Notes: a model not told the origin generated them from the sequence alone. DNA of 64,000 nucleotides from Microbacteriaceae bacterium PS02343 (GCA_029959365.1 JASCOA010000003.1:20535-84534), one strand, 5' to 3'. Positions 1 through 8,741 are shown, numbered from the stretch's first letter. Numbers and translations are program-made.

Positions 1-589
1 CCTTCAGCCGCTTGCGCGAGCCGTCGTCGAGCCGGTAGCGCAGGTGCAGCACGTTCTCGTCGCGCAGCGCCACGACGATCGCCTTGACGTAGGCGAGCCA
101 GCCGATCTTGGCCTTGAGCTCCTCGTCGGTGGCGGCGAGCATCTTGGCGTCGATGCCCACGCCGGCCATGACGAGGAAGGCGTGCCTGGCGACCGAGCCG
201 TCCTCCTTGCGGATCTCGATGCGGCCCAGGTCGATCGCGCGCTCGTCGCCGGTGAACGCGGAGTGGATCGAGTGCTCGACGTCGTCGAGGGTCAGGTTCA
301 TGTTGCGGGCGAGCAGGTTGCCCGTGCCCGAGGGCAGCAGCGCGAAGGCCACGTCGTGCCCGGCCACCGTCTCGGCCACGATGCGTACGGTGCCGTCGCC
401 GCCGGCCGCGATCACCAGGTCGACGCCCGCGTCGAGCGCCTCCTGCGCGGCCCCGCGGCCCGGGTCCTCCTTCGAGGTCTCGAACCAGAGCGTCTCGTCC
501 CAGCCGGCCTCGGCCTGCTCGCGGTCGACGACGGCCTTCACGGCGTCGAGATCGATTTTGACGGGGTTGTAGACGACGGCTGCGCGCAC
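1..589 (-). CDS. Diacylglycerol/lipid kinase family protein, C-terminus beyond window
   Basis: This is the N-terminal 196 residues of a YegS/DgkB-type lipid kinase, which would phosphorylate diacylglycerol or a related lipid alcohol with ATP at the cytoplasmic membrane face. The diagnostic GGDGT nucleotide-binding motif lies at residues 63-67, and PSGTGNLLARN at 86-96 is the second conserved block. Translation is placed at the GTG at 587-589 (VRAAVVYNPVKID), the usual N-terminus of the family, with GAGAGG about 8 nt upstream. The reading frame runs off the left edge of the window, so the C-terminal domain is not seen. The exact lipid substrate cannot be told from sequence. Confidence 0.9.
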   Translation of the reverse strand, partial: MRAAVVYNPVKIDLDAVKAVVDREQAEAGWDETLWFETSKEDPGRGAAQEALDAGVDLVIAAGGDGTVRIVAETVAGHDVAFALLPSGTGNLLARNMNLTLDDVEHSIHSAFTGDERAIDLGRIEIRKEDGSVARHAFLVMAGVGIDAKMLAATDEELKAKIGWLAYVKAIVVALRDENVLHLRYRLDDGSRKRLK

Positions 590-702
590 GGACGGTACCT
601 CTCGATGGGACGGATGTGGGCCATCCTCATCCCATCGCAGCGGAGCGGATGCGCGCTCGAGTCCACCCCGCGCTCGCAGGTTCCGTGCCGCCGGGCGCGG
701 TC

Positions 703-1953
703 TCAGACCGCGGCGCCGGTGAGGATGGCGTTGCACTCGCGCTGCAGCGCGACATCCGCCCACATCGGATGGTGCGGCGCCGCGTTCGAGCACACGATCG
801 ACCCCCAGGCCCCGTAGCGCGCCGACAGGCGCATCGCGGTGCGGCACCATCCGGCGCCGATCGCGTCCTCCTCGAATCGGCCGTGCAGCGGCGTGTAGCC
901 GACCCAGCCCTCGCCGAAGACGAGCGGCAGACCGCGCAGCCTCGCGAAGTCCGAGGCCGCGGCGATCCAGTTCGCGAGCCGCTCGCGCATGAGCGGCGCC
1001 CACGCGTGGTACCGCTCGACGAGCCAGCGGTCGAAGGCGGCCGGGTCGCACCAGTCGTGCAGGTAGAGCTCGCGGCCGACGACGGTGGCCTCCAGCTTCC
1101 AGGCGTTCTCGGCGCCGGGATGCCAGTCGTCCAGGTCGGGTGCGCCCGGTCGCAGCAGCTCGTCGCGCACCCGCTGCTGCGGGAACGGCAGCGCGGGCGA
1201 GCGCAGCGCGAACTCGGTCTGCATCTGCTCGAGCACGCCGTTGATGTACGGGTGGAAGACCGCCACCTCCATGTTGCGGGGCAGGTCGGCGAGCGATCCG
1301 GTGGGCACCCCCGCGTAGTTGGCCGTGCAGAGCACGTCGCGGTGCCGCTGCTTGAACGCGTCGATGCCGCGCTCGAGCCAGGGCGTGAGCTCGCGCACGG
1401 GGTCGCCCTCGACCCCGTCCGTGAGGCGGCTGAACTGCACCTCGTTGTGCAGCTCGACGAAGGCGATCGTGCCGTCGAGCCCCTCGGCGGCGAGCGCGTC
1501 GACCAGGTCGGCGAGCGCGTTCGCGAGGTGCACCGGTCGCTCGGCGGGCGGCACCGCGACGATGGCGTCGTACCAGCGACGGTCGGCCGAGAAGCTCGTC
1601 GACTGCTGGTACTCCCAGCTGGAGACGATCACCCGGAAGCCGTGCCGCTGCGCGGCGCGGAACAGCCGCAGGGTGTGCTCGAGCGGATCGAGCTCGGTGG
1701 GGCCGGCGATGTCGTACCAGCGGGTGCGCTGCCCGAAGCCGCCGCCGAGCGGCTCGATCCGCAGCGGCTCGGTGCTCGCCGCCGCCCCGAAGAGCCGCAA
1801 CGGCATCGCGCAGATGCGGATGGTGTTGTAGCCGCGGTCCGCGGCCTGCTCGAAGGCCGCGTCGAGGTCGGCGAAGGGCTCCCCCGGCCCCGTGCGGGTG
1901 TACCAGCTGAAGTCCCACAGCGTGATCGTCAGCTGCTCGTCCGTACCCTGCAC
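703..1953 (-). CDS. Cellulase-like TIM-barrel glycosidase (GH5/GH-A clan type)
   Basis: A 416-residue cytoplasmic protein without signal peptide, similar to the cellulase-like family of clan-A glycosidases. The presumed acid/base is Glu171 in ELHNEVQF and the presumed nucleophile is about Glu348 in LVFGEGWVGY, one on each of the two strands expected for a retaining (beta/alpha)8 barrel. The start is the GTG at 1951-1953, which has GAGGAG 7 nt upstream; a longer in-frame extension exists but lacks family similarity. Being intracellular, it probably cleaves imported oligosaccharides or glycosides. The nearby LacI regulator and Gfo/Idh oxidoreductase fit a sugar-catabolic neighbourhood. Substrate unknown. 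Confidence 0.85.
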   Translation of the reverse strand: MQGTDEQLTITLWDFSWYTRTGPGEPFADLDAAFEQAADRGYNTIRICAMPLRLFGAAASTEPLRIEPLGGGFGQRTRWYDIAGPTELDPLEHTLRLFRAAQRHGFRVIVSSWEYQQSTSFSADRRWYDAIVAVPPAERPVHLANALADLVDALAAEGLDGTIAFVELHNEVQFSRLTDGVEGDPVRELTPWLERGIDAFKQRHRDVLCTANYAGVPTGSLADLPRNMEVAVFHPYINGVLEQMQTEFALRSPALPFPQQRVRDELLRPGAPDLDDWHPGAENAWKLEATVVGRELYLHDWCDPAAFDRWLVERYHAWAPLMRERLANWIAAASDFARLRGLPLVFGEGWVGYTPLHGRFEEDAIGAGWCRTAMRLSARYGAWGSIVCSNAAPHHPMWADVALQRECNAILTGAAV

Positions 1954-2149
1954 CGTTCGCGCTCCTCGCTCGCCGCCTCGGTCGGCGACCCTCCACGGTA
2001 GGCCGCGGGCGCGCATCCGCTCCATGGAGGCATCGACGGCCGCGCGTGGACGAAGCGACGACGCGTGTTCCTGAGATGCGGCGGTGAGCCCGCCCCATGG
2101 CCGGGAGGACGGACGGATGCTGGCCCCATCCCCTGAGAGGCGGTCCACC

Positions 2150-3157
2150 ATGTCCCAGCGCAGCGGCAAGGCAGTGCAGTACGAGCGCTTCGGCGCGTTC
2201 GACGTCGTGCAGATCGTGCCGATCGAGCGGCCCTCCCCCGGCCCCGGCGAGATCGTCGTGGAGGTCGCGGCGGCGGGGCTCAACCACATCGAGCGCTTCC
2301 TGCGCGAGGGCCGGCTGCAGGATCGCCTGACGGTGGAGCTGCCCGCCCGGCAGGGCGTCGACTTCTCGGGTGTCGTCGTGACGGTCGGCGAGGGCGCGAA
2401 GCGCTTCAAGGTCGGCGACGAGGTGCTCGGCCACGCTCCCGAGGGCGGCACGCACGCCACCTGGGTGACGGTGCCCGAGACCGCCGCGATCCGCAAGCCC
2501 GTGCGCCTGCCCCTCGAGGTGGCGGGCGGCCTCTACCTGGCCGGCTGCACGGCCGTCGAGATCGTCGACGGTCTGCGGCTGGGTCGCGACGACACCGTGG
2601 TCATCAGCGCGGCGGCGGGCGGCGTCGGTCACATCCAGGCTCAGCTGGCGCGCCAGGCTGGGGCGCACGTGATCAGCCTCGGCAGCGACGGCAACCACGA
2701 CTTCCTGCGGCAGATCGGCACGCATCCGGTGCTCTACGGCGACGGCGAGGAGCAGCGCATCCGCTCGGCTGCCGAGGGCCGGGCGATCACCGCGTTCATC
2801 GACAACCACGGCTCGGGCGCCGAGCTGGCTCGGCGGCTCGGCGTGGCCGACGGCCGCTTCGTCGCGAGCGAGCAGCGCCGCGACGTCGAGGTGCGCCTGC
2901 TGCGCGCACCCGCCGGCGACACCGAGAGCGAGCAGCGCCTGACCCGGCTCGCCAAGCTCGTGGCCGATCGGCAGCTCACCGTGCTGGTCTCGGGCTACTA
3001 CCCCTTCGACCTCATCACCGAGGCCTACCGCGACCTGGCCGAGCTGCACTCGCGCGGCAAGGTCGTGGTGGGCATGCAGGCCGTCGAGCGCGGCGAGCGG
3101 CAGGGCTGGTACCTCACCGAGAAGGCCCGCACGCTGCACCAGCGCGCGGAGGCCTAG
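2150..3157 (+). CDS. Zinc-independent quinone oxidoreductase / MDR-family NADPH reductase
   Basis: A 335-residue medium-chain dehydrogenase/reductase of the quinone oxidoreductase branch. The N-terminal GroES-like fold includes GVDFSGVVVTVG, and the Rossmann fold carries AAAGGVGHIQAQLARQAGA with the A-x-x-G-x-x-G NADPH turn. No zinc-binding cysteine set is visible, which favours a zeta-crystallin-like reductase of quinones or enals over an alcohol dehydrogenase. The ATG at 2150 has GAGAGG 9 nt upstream; earlier in-frame codons lack a site. The stop codon overlaps that of the convergent LacI gene by four bases. Physiological substrate unknown. Confidence 0.88.
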   Translation: MSQRSGKAVQYERFGAFDVVQIVPIERPSPGPGEIVVEVAAAGLNHIERFLREGRLQDRLTVELPARQGVDFSGVVVTVGEGAKRFKVGDEVLGHAPEGGTHATWVTVPETAAIRKPVRLPLEVAGGLYLAGCTAVEIVDGLRLGRDDTVVISAAAGGVGHIQAQLARQAGAHVISLGSDGNHDFLRQIGTHPVLYGDGEEQRIRSAAEGRAITAFIDNHGSGAELARRLGVADGRFVASEQRRDVEVRLLRAPAGDTESEQRLTRLAKLVADRQLTVLVSGYYPFDLITEAYRDLAELHSRGKVVVGMQAVERGERQGWYLTEKARTLHQRAEA

Positions 3158-4161
3158 CGGGCGGCCCCGCTCGACTCGCGCACGACGAGCTCGCCCGCGA
3201 TGAGCGACGGCCCCGTCGCGCCGCCCGCCAGGCGGTCGAGCGCGGCCTCGGCCATCGCCTCGATCGGCTGGCGCAGCGAGGTCAGCGGCGGGGCGCTGTA
3301 CTCGCCCTCCCAGGTGCCGTCGAAGCCGACGACGGCCACGTCCTCGGGCACGCGGAGGCCGGCATCGCGCAGGGCGCGCAGCAGGCCGATCGCGATGAGG
3401 TCCGAGGCGGCGACCACCGCATCCGGCAGCTCGGCGAGCTGCGTCAGCAGGCGACCGGATGCGAGCCCGCCCTCCCGCGAGTAGACGGCCTCGATCGCCG
3501 GGCCGGGCTCCAGGCCCGCCGCGCGGCAGGCCTCCTCCCAGCCGCGGCGTCGCGGCTCCGGCCGGCCCCGCGCATCCGCGCCGGTCTCGCCGAGGAAGGC
3601 GATGCGGCGCCGACCGAGGGCGGCGAGGTGCGCCGCTGCCGCGGCGGCGCCGGCGGCGAGGTCCACGCCGATGCCGGTGCCCTCATCCGCTCGGTCCATG
3701 CTGTTGAGGAGCAGCCAGGGCACGCCCAGCGCGTCGATCGGCGCACGGTCGAAGGGGGCGCCGGCGAGCAGCAGCACGCCGTCGACCTGGCGGGCGGCGA
3801 GGTCGCGCATGCGCTCCCGCAGGGCCCGCTCATCGGGGGTGGAGGTGGTCAGCAGCAGGTCGAGACCGCGGGCGCGCGCCGCGTCCTCGACCGCGCTCGC
3901 CAGCTCGGCGAAGAAGGGGTTCGCGAAGATGCGGATGCCGCCGACCGGCGCGAGCAGCGCGACGGTGCGCGACGAGCCGGAGCGCAGCGCTCTCGCGGCC
4001 GCGTTGGGCTGGTAGCCGAGCTCGGCGATCGCGGCGCGCACCCGCTTGGCCGTGGCCGCGGCCACCGGCGCCCCGCCGTTGAGCGTGTACGACACCACGG
4101 CGTCGCTCACGCCGGCGAGGCGCGCGACGTCGCGGCGGGTCACGCGGCGGGGCTCGATCAT
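3154..4161 (-). CDS. LacI-family transcriptional regulator
   Basis: A 335-residue sugar-responsive repressor. Residues 8-55 form the LacI helix-turn-helix (TRRDVARLAGVSDAVVSYTLNG) with the hinge reading LGYQPNAAARALRSG. The rest is a periplasmic-binding-protein fold ending in the dimerisation region typical of GalR/LacI proteins. It lies just downstream of the Gfo/Idh oxidoreductase on the same strand. A TAGGTT hexamer at 4168-4173, whose first three bases are that gene's TAG stop, sits 6 nt before the ATG, so the regulator may have its own leaderless promoter. The palindrome at 5452-5463 is its most plausible operator. Effector unknown. Confidence 0.92.
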   Translation of the reverse strand: MIEPRRVTRRDVARLAGVSDAVVSYTLNGGAPVAAATAKRVRAAIAELGYQPNAAARALRSGSSRTVALLAPVGGIRIFANPFFAELASAVEDAARARGLDLLLTTSTPDERALRERMRDLAARQVDGVLLLAGAPFDRAPIDALGVPWLLLNSMDRADEGTGIGVDLAAGAAAAAAHLAALGRRRIAFLGETGADARGRPEPRRRGWEEACRAAGLEPGPAIEAVYSREGGLASGRLLTQLAELPDAVVAASDLIAIGLLRALRDAGLRVPEDVAVVGFDGTWEGEYSAPPLTSLRQPIEAMAEAALDRLAGGATGPSLIAGELVVRESSGAAR

Positions 4162-4167
4162 GCCGAC

Positions 4168-4173
4168 AACCTA
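4168..4173 (-). promoter_or_regulatory. Candidate leaderless -10 box for the LacI gene
   Basis: On the minus strand the hexamer TAGGTT ends 6 nt before the ATG at 4161, the spacing expected when transcription begins at the start codon. Its first three bases are the TAG stop of the upstream oxidoreductase. Confidence 0.45.
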
Positions 4174-5400
4174 CTGGGGCAGCCGCTCTCCCACCGCGAC
4201 CGGGGCGTCGCCGTGGTCGGGCACGGGCAGGCGCTCGCCGCCGCGGCGTGCCGACTCCATGGCCACGAGGCCGGGCAGCGTGTAGCGGGCCGCGACCCAG
4301 GCGTTCACCGCGGGCAGCGTGCCGGCGTTCGTCGCGCGCACGAAGTCGTCGACGAGCAGGTGGTGCGAGCCCTCGTGGCCGTTCGCCGCACCCTCGAGCT
4401 CGGCGGGCAGGCGCGCGGCCTCCTGCTCGTGGATCGGCGCGTGGCCGCTCACGAAGGCGGCGCGCAGCGCGGGCGAGACGTTCTCGAGGCGCGGGTCGTC
4501 GTGCTCCATGGTGGCCGTGGTGGCCAGCTGCTCGGTGACGTCCTCGACGCCCTCGCCGGTCTGCCAGACGCTCGTCTGCACGAGCTGCTCGAACACGCCC
4601 TCGGTGCCGAAGAAGCGGAAGCGGCTCTCGCGGATGGACGAGGGGTAGCCGACCCGGCGGAACTCGTTGATGCGCATGGAGCCGCCGCCGTCGAGCTCGA
4701 AGAGCGCGGTCATGTTCGAGAAGTCGTTGCCGAACATGCTGACCTCGGTGTCGAAGACCCCGTCGTCGGTGTGGTCGCGCATGCCGGTGCAGCTGACGCT
4801 CGTGGCGTGGGTGGGGATCGCGCCGAGCACGCCGCCGATCGAGTGGGTCGGGTACCACATGGGCGGGTAGCTGGCCGTGGCCTTCCATCCCTCCCCGCCG
4901 CTGTAGCGGTAGGCGTCGTAGAAGCCGTGGTCCATGTCGTGCAGGTAGTCGCCCTCGAGGTAGAACACCCGGCCGAAGGCCCCCTCGGCGTGCTTGCGGC
5001 GGGCGAAGACCGTCGCGGGGTTGTACTGGCTCGTCTCGCCCATCATGTAGGTGAGCCCGGTCTCGCGGACGAGGCGGATGATCTCCGCGATCTCCTCCGC
5101 GTCGCTCGCCATCGGCACGGCCGAGTACACGTGCTTGCCGGCCCGCAGCGCCCGCGCGACGAGCGGACCGTGCGTCCAGCGCTGCGTGAAGATCGCGACC
5201 GCGTCGACGGCCGGGTCCTCGAGCATCGCCTCGTAGCTCGCATGGGTGCCGGCCAGGCCCAGCTCGGCGACCAGCGCCTCCGCCCGACCGTCGATCATGT
5301 CGGTGACGGTGATCGCGCCGACCCCCGGGTGCCGGTGGAACAGCTCGGCGAAATGACCGCTGAACTGGCCGGCGCCGACGATGCCGAGGGTGAAGGTCAT
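4171..5400 (-). CDS. Gfo/Idh/MocA-family NAD(P)-dependent oxidoreductase
   Basis: A 409-residue sugar-type dehydrogenase. The N-terminal Rossmann domain begins TFTLGIVGAGQFSGHFAELF, carrying the G-x-G-x-x-G dinucleotide motif, and the C-terminal alpha/beta domain follows. The EKP-like catalytic block is replaced by AGKHVYSAVP near residue 90, a common variant (Lys in GKHV followed by the -P). The ATG at 5400 has GGGAGG 6 nt upstream. It probably oxidises a sugar, inositol or sugar acid using NAD(P). The LacI gene follows within 10 bases, and a strong promoter with an overlapping palindrome lies upstream, so a regulator-controlled sugar catabolic unit is likely. Confidence 0.9.
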   Translation of the reverse strand: MTFTLGIVGAGQFSGHFAELFHRHPGVGAITVTDMIDGRAEALVAELGLAGTHASYEAMLEDPAVDAVAIFTQRWTHGPLVARALRAGKHVYSAVPMASDAEEIAEIIRLVRETGLTYMMGETSQYNPATVFARRKHAEGAFGRVFYLEGDYLHDMDHGFYDAYRYSGGEGWKATASYPPMWYPTHSIGGVLGAIPTHATSVSCTGMRDHTDDGVFDTEVSMFGNDFSNMTALFELDGGGSMRINEFRRVGYPSSIRESRFRFFGTEGVFEQLVQTSVWQTGEGVEDVTEQLATTATMEHDDPRLENVSPALRAAFVSGHAPIHEQEAARLPAELEGAANGHEGSHHLLVDDFVRATNAGTLPAVNAWVAARYTLPGLVAMESARRGGERLPVPDHGDAPVAVGERLPQ

Positions 5401-5448
5401 GGGTGCCTCCCGGGGTGCAGGGCGCGGCCCTGCGCCGTCGCCGGCTCC

Positions 5449-5477
5449 AGTATCGGCGCCGATTTTACTCGTGTCAA
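5449..5477 (-). promoter_or_regulatory. Consensus-like sigma-70 promoter for the oxidoreductase-LacI unit
   Basis: On the minus strand TTGACA (5472-5477) and GATACT (5449-5454) are separated by exactly 17 bp, an unusually good housekeeping promoter for this genome. Transcription would start near 5442, about 40 nt before the ATG at 5400. Confidence 0.75.
5452..5463. promoter_or_regulatory. Perfect 12-bp palindrome, candidate LacI operator
   Basis: ATCGGCGCCGAT is a perfect palindrome with a central CG step, as LacI-family half-sites usually have. It overlaps the -10 box and 3' spacer of the promoter at 5449-5477, so binding would block polymerase. Assignment to the LacI protein encoded 1.3 kb downstream is an inference from proximity. 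Confidence 0.6.
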
Positions 5478-5532
5478 TACGGGAGCGAGCGGATGCGCCG
5501 ACGGCCCCGAGGGCGCGCCGGCGCAGGCGCGA

Positions 5533-6057
5533 TCAGGCCGATTCGCCCCGGATCGCGGCGTCGAGGTAGGCCTCGGCCTCCTCGAGGCCGGTGATGCCGG
5601 GCACGAGCGCGAGCTCGTCGATGAGCTGCTTGCGCACCTTCTCGAGCAGGCGCTTCTCGCCCGGCGAGACGCCCTTCTCCCAGTTGCGGCGGCTGAGGTC
5701 GCGCACGACCTCGGCGAAGAGCAGGATGCTGCCGGTGGCGACCTTCTGCTCGTAGCTCTTGAAGCGGCGCGACCAGTTGGAGGGCTCCTCCACGAAGTCC
5801 TCGGCGAGCACGGCGCGCAGCTTGGCGAGCTCCTCGCCGGCGACGACCTCGCGCAGGCCGACCTCCTCGAGCTGGGCGACCGGCACCTGCAGGCTCAGCT
5901 GGTGCAGCTCAGAGTGCAGCGCGATCATGGGGGTCTCGACCCCTCCGACGGTCCTGTTCAGGTGCGCGGTGACGGTCAGCGCACCGTGTCGGGGGTGGAC
6001 GAGGGTGCTGCCGAGTGCAGTAAGAATGTCGTGGCTCCGGTCGATCTCCCACCACAC
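5533..6057 (-). CDS. CarD-like / TRCF RNA-polymerase-interacting-domain regulator
   Basis: A protein of about 174 residues. GSTLVHPRHGALTVT near the N-terminus is the RNAP-interacting (CarD_TRCF) Tudor-like motif, and the helical C-terminal half contains FVEEPSNWSRRFKSYEQKVATG and SPGEKRLLEKVRKQLIDELAL, the signature of CarD-type proteins. Such proteins bind the RNAP beta subunit and stabilise open complexes. The sequence departs from canonical CarD (HPRHG instead of YPxHG, altered linker), so this is probably a paralogue. The start is uncertain: the GTG at 6055-6057 with GGAG 9 nt upstream was chosen, leaving about 18 residues before the conserved fold. Confidence 0.8.
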   Translation of the reverse strand: MWWEIDRSHDILTALGSTLVHPRHGALTVTAHLNRTVGGVETPMIALHSELHQLSLQVPVAQLEEVGLREVVAGEELAKLRAVLAEDFVEEPSNWSRRFKSYEQKVATGSILLFAEVVRDLSRRNWEKGVSPGEKRLLEKVRKQLIDELALVPGITGLEEAEAYLDAAIRGESA

Positions 6058-6196
6058 TGGCGTCTGCTCCGGGCCCGGGGTGGCGGTGGGGACGCCCACG
6101 GCGGGGCTGGAGCAGACTACGGAGGTTTCGTCGATTCGGCAACCCCTCCCCCGCATCCGCTCGCCCCGGCGGGCCTCGGGATGGCACGCTGGACCC

Positions 6197-6796
6197 GTGG
6201 CCTCCGTCTACCAGCGCGTGCTCGGCGAGCGCTTCGGCGAGCTCGATCCACGGCTGCAGCGCTACTTCGGCGAGATCCCGGCCGGCTCGGTCGGACGCGG
6301 CGAGGGCGTGTACGCCGAGGCGGGTTCGCGCCACCGATGGCTGCGCCCCGTGCTCGCCTGGCTGGCCTGGCGCCGCATCCTCTTCCCCGAGCACGGCCGC
6401 GACGTGCCCTTCACCGTCGTCAACACCCCCGGCGCCGACGGCTCGCTGAGCGCCGAGCGGCGCTTCGCCTTCCCGCATCGCGAGCGGATGATGGTCGACA
6501 CCATGCAGGTGCGCGCCGGGCGGCTGATCGACCGCCTCGGGCGGCGCCGCGGCCTCGAGGTCGACCTCGACCTCTCCGTGCAGGACGGCGGGCTGCGGAT
6601 GCGCTCCGGCGCCTTCCGCCTGCGCCTCGGCCCCCTGCTGCTGCCGCTGCCCCGCATCGCCGTCATGACGCTCGACGAGCGCACCTCCCCCGCCGACCCC
6701 GAGCGCCAGCGCGTGCAGGTACGGATCACCGCCCCGCTGCTCGGCGAGGTCTTCGTCTACCGCGGCGACTTCGCCTACGCGGTCGGCCCGGCCTAA
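6197..6796 (+). CDS. DUF4166 domain-containing protein
   Basis: A 199-residue protein matching DUF4166, whose function is not known. The conserved pattern includes LGERFGELDPRLQRYFG at the N-terminus, and G-x-G-V-Y-A-E-A-G followed by FPEHGRDVPFTVVNTPG. The start is the GTG at 6197. It has no Shine-Dalgarno site but carries CACGCT six bases upstream, consistent with a leaderless transcript. The last residues end in a beta-rich segment (GEVFVYRGDFAYAVG). No catalytic residues can be assigned. It stands between divergent CarD-like and co-directional SDR genes. Confidence 0.75.
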   Translation: MASVYQRVLGERFGELDPRLQRYFGEIPAGSVGRGEGVYAEAGSRHRWLRPVLAWLAWRRILFPEHGRDVPFTVVNTPGADGSLSAERRFAFPHRERMMVDTMQVRAGRLIDRLGRRRGLEVDLDLSVQDGGLRMRSGAFRLRLGPLLLPLPRIAVMTLDERTSPADPERQRVQVRITAPLLGEVFVYRGDFAYAVGPA

Positions 6797-6818
6797 GGCG
6801 CTCCGCAGGCCGCGGCGC

Positions 6819-6824
6819 TACGGT
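6819..6824 (+). promoter_or_regulatory. Leaderless -10 box for the SDR gene
   Basis: TACGGT ends six bases before the ATG at 6831. No Shine-Dalgarno sequence is present, so transcription probably starts at the initiation codon. Confidence 0.6.
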
Positions 6825-6830
6825 CGGCGC

Positions 6831-7679
6831 ATGTCCCATCCCCAGGTCTGGTTCATCACGGGGGCCGCGCGCGGCATCGGGCGCGCGCTGACCCTCGCCG
6901 CTCTCGACGCCGGGCACGCGGTCTTCGCGACGGTGCGCGGCGAGCACGCGCTGCCCGAGCACGAGCGCCTCGCGGTGCACGTGCTCGACGTGCGGCACCA
7001 CGACGACGCTCGCGCCGCCGTGCGCGCCGCCGTCGAGCGCTTCGGCCGCCTCGACGTGCTCGTCAACAACGCCGGCTACGGGCTGATCGGCGCCGCGGAG
7101 GAGGTGACCGAGGCCGAGGCCCGGGCCATCATCGACACCGACCTGCTCGGCGCGCTCTGGCTCTCGCAGGCGGCGATCGGCCCGATGCGCGAGCAGGGCT
7201 CGGGCCGCATCGTGCAGGTCTCCACCACCGGCGCGGTCGGCTCGATGCCGACGCTGGGCCTCTACAACGCCGCCAAATGGGGCCTCGAGGGCTTCAGCGA
7301 GGCGCTCGCGGCCGAGGTGCGCGCGTTCGGCATCGGCGTGACGATCGCCGAGCCGGGCGGCGTCGACACGGAGTGGGGCACCGGCAGCATGCGCTTCGCG
7401 ACGCCGCTGCCCGCCTACGACGAGCTGCGCACCGGCGTCTTCGGCACCGCGGAGGTGCCGTGGCCGAGCGACGGCGGCACGGGCGGCGGCACCGCGCCCG
7501 AGGCGGTCGCCGCGGCGCTGCTCGCGCACGTCGCCGACGCCGACGCCGAGTCGCCGCTGCGGCTGCTCGTCGGCGACGACGCACCCGGCCAGGTCGCGGC
7601 GGCCCTGCGGATGCGCCTGGCCGACTATGGCCGGGACGCCCGCTTCGCCGAGGCCTGGGCCGCGCACGACGAGGACTGA
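6831..7679 (+). CDS. Short-chain dehydrogenase/reductase (SDR), classical type
   Basis: A 282-residue classical SDR. It has the T-G-x-x-x-G-I-G cofactor motif (FITGAARGIGRAL, residues 8-20), the structural NNAG motif in VLVNNAGYGL, and the catalytic Tyr and Lys in YNAAKWGLEG. A Ser/Thr-rich strand (VQVSTTGAVGS) precedes the Tyr. It resembles the SDRs of unknown substrate often called YdfG- or oxidoreductase-like. A leaderless-type TACGGT box lies 6 nt before the ATG, making it its own transcription unit. Substrate and physiological role cannot be assigned. Confidence 0.9.
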   Translation: MSHPQVWFITGAARGIGRALTLAALDAGHAVFATVRGEHALPEHERLAVHVLDVRHHDDARAAVRAAVERFGRLDVLVNNAGYGLIGAAEEVTEAEARAIIDTDLLGALWLSQAAIGPMREQGSGRIVQVSTTGAVGSMPTLGLYNAAKWGLEGFSEALAAEVRAFGIGVTIAEPGGVDTEWGTGSMRFATPLPAYDELRTGVFGTAEVPWPSDGGTGGGTAPEAVAAALLAHVADADAESPLRLLVGDDAPGQVAAALRMRLADYGRDARFAEAWAAHDED

Positions 7680-7740
7680 GCCGGCCGGGTCGGGCGCCGG
7701 ATCGACCCCGACCGCTCAGGCGCGAGCCGGTCCCGACCGC

Positions 7741-8709
7741 TCACAGGCCGGAGCCGACGGCGGCCGCGAAGCGGCCGGCCTGCTCGGCGAAGGCCGCGGT
7801 CAGCTCCACGGGCTCCACCTGCGACATGGGCGCCTCGAAGCGGCCGAAGAACGCGGCGAGCGCACCCCATGACCAGGCGCCCGCGGTGAGCCGGGTGCGC
7901 TGCTCGTCGAGCGGCTCCACCGCGCCGTCCCCGGCGAACGGCAGCACCCTCCGCGCTGGCAGCCCGAGCACGACCGAGCCCGTGCACGGCCACGCGCCGC
8001 TCGTGTCGGGGCCCGTTCCTCGGAATCGCGCCGAGACGTAGCCGTGCACGTCGCCGCCGGGCACCTCGCGCGGCGCGAAGCGCGCCCCGGCATGGGAGCG
8101 CGGGCGGATGCGGTCCGCCCGGAAGATGCGCCAGTCCGCGCGATCGAGATCCCAGGCCACGAGGTACCAGCGCCCGCTCGCCGCGACGACGTGGTGGGGC
8201 TCGGCCCGCCGCAGCGCCTCGGGGGCGTCCTCCCCGTACTCGAAGCGCAGCACCGTCCTCGCCCGCACCGCCTCGGCCAGTACGAGCAGCACCCCGGGCT
8301 CGGCCTGCGTCGCACCGGCGGCGGGAGGCATCGGCTCGACCTCGAGCGCGTCGACGCGGTGCCGAAGCCGCGCGGGCAGCACCTGGCGCACGGTGGCGAG
8401 CGCACGCAGCGCGTCCTCGCCGATGCCCGCGCCCGCGGCGGTCGCGGTGCGCAGCGCGATGGCCAGGGCGACCGCCTGCTCGTCGTCGAAGAGCAGCGGC
8501 GGCAGCTCGCTGCCGGCCTGCAGCCGGTAGCCGCCGTCCGGCCCCTTGACCGCCTGGATGCGGTACCCGAGCTCGCGCAACCGGTCGACGTCGCGCCGCA
8601 CGGTGCGGTCGCTCACCGCGAGCCGCTCGGCGAGCACCGCACCCGGCCAGTCCCTGCGGGCCTGCAGCAGGGAGAGCAGCGCGAGCAGGCGTTCGGTGGG
8701 CGAGGACAT
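7741..8709 (-). CDS. HTH/WYL-domain transcriptional regulator (YafY type)
   Basis: A 322-residue regulator. The N-terminal DeoR-like winged helix reads RLLALLSLLQARRDWPGAVLAERLAVSDRTVRRDVDRLRELGY, described here in segments of residues 7-50. A WYL domain follows (SGRWYLVAWDLDRADWRIFRADRI), then a C-terminal WCX-like region. WYL proteins sense small ligands, often nucleotides or single-stranded nucleic acid in characterised cases. It is divergent from the VOC gene and has a CAGGAT box 6 nt before its ATG. An inverted repeat at 8742-8773 between the two genes is a likely binding site, suggesting control of the VOC gene. Confidence 0.9.
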   Translation of the reverse strand: MSSPTERLLALLSLLQARRDWPGAVLAERLAVSDRTVRRDVDRLRELGYRIQAVKGPDGGYRLQAGSELPPLLFDDEQAVALAIALRTATAAGAGIGEDALRALATVRQVLPARLRHRVDALEVEPMPPAAGATQAEPGVLLVLAEAVRARTVLRFEYGEDAPEALRRAEPHHVVAASGRWYLVAWDLDRADWRIFRADRIRPRSHAGARFAPREVPGGDVHGYVSARFRGTGPDTSGAWPCTGSVVLGLPARRVLPFAGDGAVEPLDEQRTRLTAGAWSWGALAAFFGRFEAPMSQVEPVELTAAFAEQAGRFAAAVGSGL

Positions 8710-8741
8710 GGATTCATCCTGCCGCGATGAGCGGACAGGAT

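Noticed and set aside
5759..6196. In-frame extension of the DUF4166 gene by 146 codons
   Set aside because: The extension lies antisense to the CarD-like gene and the GTG at 6197 begins the conserved domain with a leaderless-type box.
616..6891. Long open frames opposite or across known genes, including one of more than 1000 codons
   Set aside because: They are by-products of very high GC at third codon positions; translations are Arg/Ala/Gly-rich without family similarity and lack start signals.
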